From: Osmia lignaria lignaria
Taxonomy: Eukaryota > Arthropoda > Insecta > Hymenoptera > Megachilidae
Direction: 5' to 3'
Assembly (NCBI RefSeq): GCF_051020975.1
Contig: NW_027478166.1
Coordinates: 10,789,501 to 10,853,500 of the forward strand
DNA length: 64,000 nucleotides
Made by a program: the position numbers and the translations under genes. Below the pieces are notes generated by a model that was given only the letters and a program-made list of their open reading frames with translations, had not been told where the DNA came from and made no database searches. Position 1 is the first letter of the stretch. Every line of letters starts with the position of its first letter. This document shows positions 35,674-47,265 of the stretch, in pieces.

Positions 35674-37283
35674 TCAGAAGCGTAGTTTTCGAGATATATC
35701 GAGATATTTAAAAGTTCCGAAGCCGCACCAACATAATAGAGATACAGAAACACCGTGGCCCCTTTCTTTGAGATAACTCTGCACTAGTGCGAGCCGCAAA
35801 TGCCACTTCCAGCTTAGCTGTGCAGAAGAAGAACAACAAGAAGAAGAAATATCTCGAAATATGTCCGTCAGGCCCCTTCCCTTGAGATAAATCTGCAAAT
35901 ATCTCGGAAACCAAGCGAGCTATGGCAAAATGTTAAGAGACCTTTTTTGTAGAGAATTAAGTTTCCTATTTTTTATGTTCTATGATATTTTTTGATCAGA
36001 TGCGTAGTTCTCGAGATATATCAAGATATTTAAAAGTTCCGAAGCCGCACCAACATAATAGAGATACAGAAACACCGTGGCCCCTTTCTTTGAGATAACT
36101 CTGCACTATTGCGAGCTGTATATGCCACTTCCAGCTTAGCTGTGCAGAAGAAGAACAACAAGAAGAAGAAATATCTCGAAATATGTCCGTCAGGCCCCTT
36201 CCCTTGAGATATATCTGCAAATATCTCGGAAACGAAGCGAGCTATGGCAAAATGTTAACAGACCTTTTTTGTAGAGAATTAAGTTTCCTACTTTTTATCT
36301 TCTATGATATTTTTTGATCAGATGCGTAGTTCTCGAGATATATCAAGATATTTAAAAGTTCCGAAGCCGCACCAACATAATAGAGATACAGAAACACCGT
36401 GGCCCCTCTCTTTGAGATAACTCTGCACTATTGCGAGCTGGAAATGCCACTTCCAGTTTAGCTGTGCAGAAGAAGGACAACAAGAAGAAGAAATATCTCG
36501 AAATATGTCCGTTAGGCCCCTTCCCTTGAGATAAATCTGCAAATATCTCGGAAACGAAGCGACCTATGGCAAAATGTTAAGAGACCTTTTTTGTAGAGAA
36601 TTAAGTTTCCTACTTTTTATGTTCTATGATATTTTTTGATCAGATGCGTAGTTCTCGAGATATATCAAGATATTTAAAAGTTCCGAAGCCGCACCAACAT
36701 AATAGAGATACAGAAACACCGTGGCCCCTTTCTTTGAGATAACTCTGCACTATTGCGAGCTGGAAATGCCACTTCCAGCTTAGCTGTGCAGAAGAAGAAC
36801 AACAAGAAGAAGAAATATCTCGAAATATGTCCGTCAGGCCCCTTCCCTTGAGATAAATCTGCAAATATCTCGGAAACGAAGCGAGCTATGGCAAAATGTT
36901 AAGAGACCTTTTTTGTAGAGAATTAAGTTTCCTACTTTTTATGTTCTATGATATTTTTTGATCAGATGCGTAGTTCTCGAGATATATCAAGATATTTAAA
37001 AGTTCCGAAGCCGCACCAACATAATAGAGATACAGAAACACCGTGGCCCCTTTCTTTGAGATAACTCTGCACTATTGCGAGCTGCAAATGCCACTTCCAG
37101 CTTAGCTGTGCAGAGGAAGAACAACAAGAAGAAGAAGTATCTCGAAATATGTCCGTCAGGCCCGTTCCTTTGAGCTGAATCTGCAAATATCTCGGAAACG
37201 AAGCGAGCTATGGCAAAATGTTAAGAGACGTTTTTTGTAGAGAATTATCTTTCCTACAATTTACGTTCTATGATATTTTTTGA
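35674..37283. repeat. Region III 5-monomer repeat, copy 3 (1,610 bp)
   Basis: Full HOR order. Private bases are CTATTTTTTATG near 35968, GAGCTGTATATGCC near 36118, and AGCTGGAAATG with CCAGCTTAG in the fourth monomer (36640). All recur 1,610 bp downstream, so copies 3 and 4 are a recent tandem pair. Confidence 0.88.
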
Positions 37284-38893
37284 TCAGAAGCGTAGTTTTC
37301 GAGATATATCGAGATATTTAAAAGTTCCGAAGCCGCACCAACATAATAGAGATACAGAAACACCGTGGCCCCTTTCTTTGAGATAACTCTGCACTAGTGC
37401 GAGCCGCAAATGCCACTTCCAGCTTAGCTGTGCAGAAGAAGAACAACAAGAAGAAGAAATATCTCGAAATATGTCCGTCAGGCCCCTTCCCTTGAGATAA
37501 ATCTGCAAATATCTCGGAAACCAAGCGAGCTATGGCAAAATGTTAAGAGACCTTTTTTGTAGAGAATTAAGTTTCCTATTTTTTATGTTCTATGATATTT
37601 TTTGATCAGATGCGTAGTTCTCGAGATATATCAAGATATTTAAAAGTTCCGAAGCCGCACCAACATAATAGAGATACAGAAACACCGTGGCCCCTTTCTT
37701 TGAGATAACTCTGCACTATTGCGAGCTGTATATGCCACTTCCAGCTTAGCTGTGCAGAAGAAGAACAACAAGAAGAAGAAATATCTCGAAATATGTCCGT
37801 CAGGCCCCTTCCCTTGAGATATATCTGCAAATATCTCGGAAACGAAGCGAGCTATGGCAAAATGTTAACAGACCTTTTTTGTAGAGAATTAAGTTTCCTA
37901 CTTTTTATCTTCTATGATATTTTTTGATCAGATGCGTAGTTCTCGAGATATATCAAGATATTTAAAAGTTCCGAAGCCGCACCAACATAATAGAGATACA
38001 GAAACACCGTGGCCCCTCTCTTTGAGATAACTCTGCACTATTGCGAGCTGGAAATGCCACTTCCAGTTTAGCTGTGCAGAAGAAGGACAACAAGAAGAAG
38101 AAATATCTCGAAATATGTCCGTTAGGCCCCTTCCCTTGAGATAAATCTGCAAATATCTCGGAAACGAAGCGACCTATGGCAAAATGTTAAGAGACCTTTT
38201 TTGTAGAGAATTAAGTTTCCTACTTTTTATGTTCTATGATATTTTTTGATCAGATGCGTAGTTCTCGAGATATATCAAGATATTTAAAAGTTCCGAAGCC
38301 GCACCAACATAATAGAGATACAGAAACACCGTGGCCCCTTTCTTTGAGATAACTCTGCACTATTGCGAGCTGGAAATGCCACTTCCAGCTTAGCTGTGCA
38401 GAAGAAGAACAACAAGAAGAAGAAATATCTCGAAATATGTCCGTCAGGCCCCTTCCCTTGAGATAAATCTGCAAATATCTCGGAAACGAAGCGAGCTATG
38501 GCAAAATGTTAAGAGACCTTTTTTGTAGAGAATTAAGTTTCCTACTTTTTATGTTCTATGATATTTTTTGATCAGATGCGTAGTTCTCGAGATATATCAA
38601 GATATTTAAAAGTTCCGAAGCCGCACCAACATAATAGAGATACAGAAACACCGTGGCCCCTTTCTTTGAGATAACTCTGCACTATTGCGAGCTGCAAATG
38701 CCACTTCCAGCTTAGCTGTGCAGAGGAAGAACAACAAGAAGAAGAAGTATCTCGAAATATGTCCGTCAGGCCCGTTCCTTTGAGCTGAATCTGCAAATAT
38801 CTCGGAAACGAAGCGAGCTATGGCAAAATGTTAAGAGACGTTTTTTGTAGAGAATTATCTTTCCTACAATTTATGTTCTATGATATTTTTTGA
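37284..38893. repeat. Region III 5-monomer repeat, copy 4 (1,610 bp)
   Basis: Near-identical to copy 3. The difference I found is in the linker: AATTTACGTTC near 37260 (as near 35650) against AATTTATGTTC near 38870. Confidence 0.88.
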
Positions 38894-40503
38894 TCAGAAG
38901 CGTAGTTTTCGAGATATATCGAGATATTTAAAAGTTCCGAAGCCGCACCAACATAATAGAGATACAGAAACACCGTGGCCCCTTTCTTTGAGATAACTCT
39001 GCACTAGTGCGAGCCGCAAATGCCACTTCCAGCTTAGCTGTGCAGAAGAAGAACAACAAGAAGAAGAAATATCTCGAAATATGTCCGTCAGGCCCCTTCC
39101 CTTGAGATAAATCTGCAAATATCTCGGAAACCAAGCGAGCTATGGCAAAATGTTAAGAGACCTTTTTTGTAGAGAATTAAGTTTCCTACTTTTTATGTTC
39201 TATGATATTTTTTGATCAGATGCGTAGTTCTCGAGATATATCAAGATATTTAAAAGTTCCGAAGCCGCACCAACATAATAGAGATACAGAAACACCGTGG
39301 CCCCTTTCTTTGAGATAACTCTGCACTATTGCGAGCTGTAAATGCCACTTCCAGCTTAGCTGTGCAGAAGAAGAACAACAAGAAGAAGAAATATCTCGAA
39401 ATATGTCCGTCAGGCCCCTTCCCTTGAGATATATCTGCAAATATCTCGGAAACGAAGCGAGCTATGGCAAAATGTTAACAGACCTTTTTTGTAGAGAATT
39501 AAGTTTCCTACTTTTTATCTTCTATGATATTTTTTGATCAGATGCGTAGTGTTCGAGATATATCAAGATATTTAAAAGTTCCGAAGCCGCACCAACATAA
39601 TAGAGATACAGAAACACCGTGGCCCCTCTCTTTGAGATAACTCTGCACTATTGCGAGCTGGAAATGCCACTTCCAGTTTAGCTGTGCAGAAGAAGGACAA
39701 CAAGAAGAAGAAATATCTCGAAATATGTCCGTTAGGCCCCTTCCCTTGAGATAAATCTGCAAATATCTCGGAAACGAAGCGACCTATGGCAAAATGTTAA
39801 GAGACCTTTTTTGTAGAGAATTAAGTTTCCTACTTTTTATGTTCTATGATATTTTTTGATCAGATGCGTAGTTCTCGAGATATATCAAGATATTTAAAAG
39901 TTCCGAAGCCGCACCAACATAATAGAGATACAGAAACACCGTGGCCCCTTTCTTTGAGATAACTCTGCACTATTGCGAGCTGTAAATGCCACTTCCAGCT
40001 TAGCTGTGCAGAAGAAGAACAACAAGAAGAAGAAATATCTCGAAATATGTCCGTCAGGCCCCTTCCCTTGAGATAAATCTGCAAATATCTCGGAAACGAA
40101 GCGAGCTATGGCAAAATGTTAAGAGACCGTTTTTGTAGAGAATTAAGTTTCCTACTTTTTATCTTCTATGATATTTTTTGATCAGATGCGTAGTTCTCGA
40201 GATATATCAAGATATTTAAAAGTTCCGAAGCCGCACCAACATAATAGAGATACAGAAACACCGTGGCCCCTTTCTTTGAGATAACTCTGCACTAGTGCGA
40301 GCCGCAAATGCCACTTCCAGCTTAGCTGTGCAGAAGAAGAACAACAAGAAGAAGAAATATCTCGAAATATGTCCGTCAGGCCCCTTCCCTTGAGATAAAT
40401 CTGCAAATATCTCGGAAACCAAGCGATCTATCGCAAAATGTTAAGAGACCTTTTTTGTAGAGAATTATGTTTCCTACTTTTTATGTTCTATGATATTTTT
40501 TGA
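38894..40503. repeat. Region III 5-monomer repeat, copy 5, diverged (1,610 bp)
   Basis: It starts with the expected beta/S/C, GTAAATG and GAAGGAC monomers but ends in a beta/S-like C-tail monomer with an alpha head (40182) where alpha/T/G is expected. It also has single changes such as GTAGTGTTCGAG near 39549, GACCGTTTTTG near 40127 and GCGATCTATCGC near 40426. The HOR decays here toward the region III/IV border. Confidence 0.8.
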
Positions 40504-40825
40504 TCAGATGCGTAGTTCTCGAGATATATCAAGATATTTAAAAGTTCCGAAGCCGCACCAACATAATAGAGATACAGAAACACCGTGGCCCCTTTCTTTG
40601 AGATAACTCTGCACTATTGCGAGCTGTAAATGCCACTTCCAGCTTAGCTGTGCAGAAGAAGAACAACAAGAAGAAGAAATATCTCGAAATATGTCCGTCA
40701 GGCCCCTTCCCTTGAGATATATCTGCAAATATCTCGGAAACGAAGCGAGCTATGGCAAAATGTTAACAGACCTTTTTTGTAGAGAATTATGTTTTCTACA
40801 ATTTATGTTCTATGATATTTTTTGA

Positions 40826-41791
40826 TCAGAAGCGTAGTTTTCGAGATATATTGAGATATTTAAAAGTTCCGAAGCCGCACCAACATAATAGAGATACAGA
40901 AACACCGTGGCCCCTTTCGTTGAGACAACTCTGCACTATTGCGAGCTGCAAATGCCACTTCCAGCTTAGCTGTGCAGAGGAAGAACAACAAGAAGAAGAA
41001 GTATCTCGAAATATGTCCGTCAGGCCCGTTCCTTTGAGCTGAATCTGCAAATATCTCGGAAACGAAGCGAGCTATGGCAAAATGTTAAGAGACGTTTTTT
41101 GTAGAGAATTATGTTTCCTACAATTTATGTTCTATGATATTTTTTGATCAGAAGCGTAGTTTTCGAGATATATCGAGATATTTAAAAGTTCCGAAGCCGC
41201 ACCAACATAATAGAGATACAGAAACACCGTGGCTCCTTTCTTTGAGATAACTCTGCACTAGTGCGAGCCGCAAATGCCACTTCCAGCTTAGCTGTGCAGA
41301 AGAAGAACAACAAGAAGAAGAAATATCTCGAAATATGTCCGTCAGGCCCCTTCCCTTGAGATAAATCTGCAAATATCTCGGAAACGAAGCGAGCTATGGC
41401 AAAATGTTAAGATACCTTTTTTGTAGAGAATTAAGTTTCCTACTTTTTATGTTCTATGATATTTTTCGATCAGAGGCGTAGTTCTCGAGATATATCAAGA
41501 TATTTAAAAGTTCCGAAGCCGCACCAACATAATAGAGATACAGAAACACCGTGGCCCCTTTCTTTGAGATAACTCTGCACGATTGCGAGCTGGAAATGCC
41601 ACTTCCAGTTTAGCTGTGCAGAACAAGAACAACAAGAAGAAGGAATATCTCGAAATATGTCCGTCAGGCCACTTCCCTTGAGATAAATCTGCAAATATCT
41701 CGGAAACGAAGCGAGCTATGGCAAAATGTTAAGAGACCTTTTTCGTAGAGAAATAAGTTTCCTACTTTTTATGTTGTATGATATTTTTTGA
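40826..41791. repeat. X-Y-Z block, first occurrence
   Basis: Monomers 40826 (X), 41148 (Y) and 41470 (Z) appear in the same order at 45012, 48232 and 58870. The first two occurrences are 4,186 bp (13 monomers) apart. This occurrence ends in TTTTTCGTAGAGAAATAAG, unlike the others, and continues into a beta/S-like monomer with an alpha head in place of W. Confidence 0.85.
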
Positions 41792-43401
41792 TCAGATGCG
41801 TAGTTCTCGAGATATATCAAGATATTTAAAAGTTCCGAAGCCGCACCAACATAATAGAGATACAGAAACACCGTGGCCCCTTTCTTTGAGATAACTCTGC
41901 ACTAGTGCGAGCCGCAAATGCCACTTCCAGCTTAGCTGTGCAGAAGAAGAACAACAAGAAGAAGAAATATCTCGAAATATGTCCGTCAGGCCCCTTCCCT
42001 TGAGATAAATCTGCAAATATCTCGGAAACGAAGCGAGCTATGGCAAAATGTTAAGAGACCTTTTTTGTAGAGAATAAAGTTTCCTACTTTTTATGTTCTA
42101 TGATATTTTTTGATCAGATGCGTAGTTTTCGAGATATATCGAGATATTTAAAAGTTCCGAAGCCGCACCAACATAATAGGGATACAGAAACACCGTGGCC
42201 CCTTTCTTTGAGATAACTCTGCACTATGGCGAGCTGTAAATGCCACTTCCAGCTTAGCTGTGCAGAGGAAGAACAACAAGAAGAAGAAGTATCTCGAAAT
42301 ATGTCCGTCAGGCCCGTTCCTTTGAGCTGAATCTGCAAATATCTCGGAAACGAAGCGAGCTATGGCAAAATGTTAAGAGACGTTTTTTGTAGAGAATTAT
42401 CTTTCCTATAATTTATGTTCTATGATATTTTTTGATCAGAAGCGTAGTTTTCGAGATATATCGAGATATTTAAAAGTTCCGAAGCCGCACCAACATAATA
42501 GAGATACAGAAACACCGTGGCCCCTTTCTTTGAGATAACTCTGCACTAGTGCGAGCCGCAAATGCCACTTCCAGCTTAGCTGTGCAGAAGAAGAACAACA
42601 AGAAGAAGAAATATCTCGAAATATGTCCGTCAGGCCCCTTCCCTTGAGATAAATCTGCAAATATCTCGGAAACCAAGCGAGCTATGGCAAAATGTTAAGA
42701 GACCTTTTTTGTAGAGAATTAAGTTTCCTACTTTTTATGTTCTATGATATTTTTTGATCAGATGCGTAGTTCTCGAGATATATCAAGATATTTAAAAGTT
42801 CCGAAGCCGCACCAACATAATAGAGATACAGAAACACCGTGGCCCCTTTCTTTGAGATAACTCTGCACTATTGCGAGCTGTAAATGCCACTTCCAGCTTA
42901 GCTGTGCAGAAGAAGAACAACAAGAAGAAGAAATATCTCGAAATATGTCCGTCAGGCCCCTTCCCTTGAGATAAATCTGCAAATATCTCGGAAACGAGGC
43001 GAGCTATGGCAAAATGTTAAGAGACCTTTTTTGTAGAGAATTAAGTTTCCTACTTTTTATGTTCTATGATATTTTTTGATCAGATGCGTAGTTTTCGAGA
43101 TATATCGAGATATTTAAAAGTTCCGAAGCCGCACCAACATAATAGAGATACAGAAACACCGTGGCCGCTTTCTTTGAGATAACTCTGCACTATTGCGAGC
43201 TGTAAATGCCACTTCCAGCTTAGCTGTGCAGAAGAAGAACAACAAGAAGAAGAAATATCTCGAAATATGTCCGTCAGGCCCCTTCCCTTGAGATAAATCT
43301 GCAAATATCTCGGAAACGAAGCGAGCTATGGCAAAATGTTAAGAGACCTTTTTTGTTGAGAATTAAGTTTCCTACTTTTTATGTTCCATGATATTTTTTG
43401 A

Positions 43402-43723
43402 TCAGATGCGTAGTTCTCGAGATATATCAAGATATTTAAAAGTTCCGAAGCCGCACCAACATAATAGAGATACAGAAACACCGTGGCCCCTTTCTTTGAG
43501 ATAACTCTGCACTATTGCGAGCTGCAAATGCCACTTCCAGCTTAGCTGTGCAGAGGAAGAACAACAAGAAGAAGAAGTATCTCGAAATATGTCCGTCAGG
43601 CCCGTTCCTTTGAGCTGAATCTGCAAATATCTCGGAAACGAAGCTAGCTATGGCAAAATGTTAAGAGACGTTTTTTGTAGAGAATTATCTTTCCTACAAT
43701 TTATGTTCTATGATATTTTTTGA
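43402..43723. repeat. Reference monomer, alpha head / T centre / G tail
   Basis: This monomer has an alpha head, the T centre (CACTATTGCGAGCTG), GCAGAGGAAG in place of GCAGAAGAAG, GAAGTATCTCG in place of GAAATATCTCG, and the G tail (CCCGTTCCTTTGAGCTGAA) followed by GACGTTTTTT and AATTATCTTTCC. These changes travel together as one block. The subtype is rare left of 25 kb and frequent right of it (25692, 26658, 27946, 29556, 32132, 33742, 36962, 38572, 44368, 46622, 51452, 54028), so it marks a later expansion. Confidence 0.92.
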
Positions 43724-45011
43724 TCAGAAGCGTAGTTCTCGAGATATATCGAGATATTTAAAAGTTCCGAAGCCGCACCAACATAATAGAGATACAGAAA
43801 CACCGTGGCCCCTTTCTTTGAGATAACTCTGCACTAGTGCGAGCCGCAAATGCCACTTCCAGCTTAGCTGTGCAGAAGAAGAACAACAAGAAGAAGAAAT
43901 ATCTCGAAATATGTCCGTCAGGCCCCTTCCCGTGAGATAAATCTGCAAATATCTCGGAAACCAAGCGAGCTATGGCAAAATGTTAAGAGACCTTTTTTGT
44001 AGAGAATTAAGTTTCCTACTTTTTACGTTCTATGATATTTTTTGATCAGATGCGTAGTTTTCGAGATATATCGAGATATTTAAAAGTTCCGAAGCCGCAC
44101 CAACATAATAGGGATACAGAAACACCGTGGCCCCTTTCTTTGAGATAACTCTGCACTAGTGCGAGCCGCAAATGCCACTTCCAGCTTAGCTGTGCAGAAG
44201 AAGAACAACAAGAAGAAGAAATATCTCGAAATATTTCCGTTAGGCTCCTTCCCTTGAGATAAATCTGCAAATATCTCGGAAACGAAGCGAGCTATGGCAA
44301 AATGTTAAGAGACCTTTTTTGTAGAGAATTAAGTTTCCTACTTTTTATCTTCTATGATATTTTTTGATCAGATGCGTAGTTCTCGAGATATATCAAGATA
44401 TTTAAAAGTTCCGAAGCCGCACCAACATAATAGAGATACAGAAACACCGTGGCCCCTTTCTTTGAGATAACTCTGCACTATTGCGAGCTGCAAATGCCAC
44501 TTCCAGCTTAGCTGTGCAGAGGAAGAACAACAAGAAGAAGAAGTATCTCGAAATATGTCCGTCAGGCCCGTTCCTTTGAGCTGAATCTGCAAATATCTCG
44601 GAAACGAAGCGAGCTATGGCAAAATGTTAAGAGACGTTTTTTGTAGAGAATTATCTTTCCTACAATTTATGTTCTATGATATTTTTTGATCAGAAGCGTA
44701 GTTTTCGAGATATATCGAGATATTTAAAAGTTCCGAAGCCGCACCAACATAATAGAGATACAGAAACACCGTGGCCCCTTTCTTTGAGATAACTCTGCAC
44801 TAGTGCGAGCCGCAAATGCCACTTCCAGCTTAGCTGTGCAGAAGAAGAACAACAAGAAGAAGAAATATCTCGAAATATGTCCGTCAGGCCCCTTCCCGTG
44901 AGATAAATCTGCAAATATCTCGGAAACGAAGCGAGCTATGGCAAAATGTTAAGAGACCTTTTTTGTAGAGAATTATGCTTCCTACAATTTATGTTCTATG
45001 ATATTTTTTGA

Positions 45012-46621
45012 TCAGAAGCGTAGTTTTCGAGATATATTGAGATATTTAAAAGTTCCGAAGCCGCACCAACATAATAGAGATACAGAAACACCGTGGCCCC
45101 TTTCGTTGAGACAACTCTGCACTATTGCGAGCTGCAAATGCCACTTCCAGCTTAGCTGTGCAGAGGAAGAACAACAAGAAGAAGAAGTATCTCGAAATAT
45201 GTCCGTCAGGCCCGTTCCTTTGAGCTGAATCTGCAAATATCTCGGAAACGAAGCGAGCTATGGCAAAATGTTAAGAGACGTTTTTTGTAGAGAATTATGT
45301 TTCCTACAATTTATGTTCTATGATATTTTTTGATCAGAAGCGTAGTTTTCGAGATATATCGAGATATTTAAAAGTTCCGAAGCCGCACCAACATAATAGA
45401 GATACAGAAACACCGTGGCTCCTTTCTTTGAGATAACTCTGCACTAGTGCGAGCCGCAAATGCCACTTCCAGCTTAGCTGTGCAGAAGAAGAACAACAAG
45501 AAGAAGAAATATCTCGAAATATGTCCGTCAGGCCCCTTCCCTTGAGATAAATCTGCAAATATCTCGGAAACGAAGCGAGCTATGGCAAAATGTTAAGAGA
45601 CCTTTTTTGTAGAGAATTAAGTTTCCTACTTTTTATGTTCTATGATATTTTTCGATCAGAGGCGTAGTTCTCGAGATATATCAAGATATTTAAAAGTTCC
45701 GAAGCCGCACCAACATAATAGAGATACAGAAACACCGTGGCCCCTTTCTTTGAGATAACTCTGCACGATTGCGAGCTGGAAATGCCACTTCCAGTTTAGC
45801 TGTGCAGAACAAGAACAACAAGAAGAAGGAATATCTCGAAATATGTCCGTCAGGCCACTTCCCTTGAGATAAATCTGCAAATATCTCGGAAACGAAGCGA
45901 GCTATGGCAAAATGTTAAGAGACCTTTTTTGTAGAGAATAACGTTTCCTACAATTTACGTTCTATGATATTTTTTGATCAGAAGCGTAGTTTTCGAGATA
46001 TATCGAGATATTTAAAAGTTCCGAAGCCGCACCAACATAATAGAGATACAGAAACACCGTGGCCCCTTTCTTTGAGATAACTCTGCACTATTGCGAGCTG
46101 TGAATGCCACTTCCAGCTTCGCTGTGCAGAAGAAGAACAACAAGAAGAAGAAATATCTCGAAATATGTCCGTCAGGCCCCTTCCCTTGAGATATATCTGC
46201 AAATATCTCGGAAACGAAGCGAGCTATGGCAAAATGTTGAGAGACCTTTTTTGTAGAGAATTATGTTTCCTACAATTTATGTTCTATGATATTTTTTGAT
46301 CAGAAGCGTAGTTTTCGAGATATATCGAGATATTTAAAAGTTCCGAAGCCGCACCAACATAATAGAGATACAGAAACACCGTGGCCCCTTTCTTTGAGAT
46401 AACTCTGCACTAGTGCGAGCTGCCAATGCCACTTCCAGCTTAGCTGTGCAGAACAAGAACAACAAGAAGAAGAAATATCTCGAAATATGTCCGTCAGGCC
46501 CCTTCCCTTGAGATAAATCTGCAAATATCTCGGAAACGAAGCGAGCTATGGCAAAATGTTAAGAGACCTTTTTTGTAGAGAATTAAGTTTCCTACTTTTT
46601 ATGTTCTATGATATTTTTTGA
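45012..46621. repeat. X-Y-Z-W-V block, second occurrence (1,610 bp)
   Basis: Order X (45012), Y (45334), Z (45656), W (45978), V (46300). W here reads GCTTCGCTGTGCAG, whereas later W copies read GCTTCGCTGAGCAG. V here has GAACAAGAAC while later V copies have GAAGAAGAAC. It is therefore an older or independently altered copy of the block amplified at 48-51 kb. Confidence 0.85.
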
Positions 46622-47265
46622 TCAGATGCGTAGTTCTCGAGATATATCAAGATATTTAAAAGTTCCGAAGCCGCACCAACATAATAGAGATACAGAAACA
46701 CCGTGGCCCCTTTCTTTGAGATAACTCTGCACTATTGCGAGCTGCAAATGCCACTTCCAGCTTAGCTGTGCAGAGGAAGAACAACAAGAAGAAGAAGTAT
46801 CTCGAAATATGTCCGTCAGGCCCGTTCCTTTGAGCTGAATCTGCAAATATCTCCGAAACGAAGCGAGCTATGACAAAATGCTAAGAGACGTTTCTTGTAG
46901 AGAATTATGTTTCCTACAATTTATGTTCTATGATATTTTTTGATCAGAAGCGTAGTTTTCGAGATATATCGAGATATTTAAAAGTTCCGAAGCCGCACCA
47001 ACATAATAGAGATACAGAAACACCGTGGCCCCTTTCTTTGAGATAACTCTGCACTAGTGCGAGCCGCAAATGCCACTTCCAGCTTAGCTGTGCAGAAGAA
47101 GAACAACAAGAAGAAGAAATATCTCGAAATATGTCCGTCAGGCCCCTTCCCGTGAGATAAATCTGCAAATATCTCGGAAACCAAGCGAGCTATGGCAAAA
47201 TGTTAAGAGACCTTTTTTGTAGAGAATTAAGTTTCCTACTTTTTATGTTCTATGATATTTTTTGA

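Larger units (their letters stand above)
25370..40825. repeat. Region III: satellite with 3- and 5-monomer repeats
   Basis: Five subtypes dominate: alpha/T/G, beta/T/G, beta/S/C with GGAAACCAAGCG, alpha with GAGCTGTAAATG, and alpha/B with GAAGGACAACAAG and GCGACCTATGG. Three-monomer repeats lie at 25692-28911. The stretch 28912-32453 (11 monomers) has the same subtypes in irregular order, including the GAAGGAC form at 30522 and 31166. A regular 5-monomer order runs from 32454 to about 39859, then 40182 and 40504 lead into region IV. The monomer at 32776 opens with GAGATCACTC, which removes a stop and leaves a 111-codon chance frame on the plus strand. Confidence 0.88.

Noticed and set aside
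34386..42113. AATAAA polyadenylation signals in the 34386 and 41792 monomers (AGAATAAAG)
   Set aside because: These are single-base variants of the common AGAATTAAG linker in two monomers, with no gene upstream to terminate.
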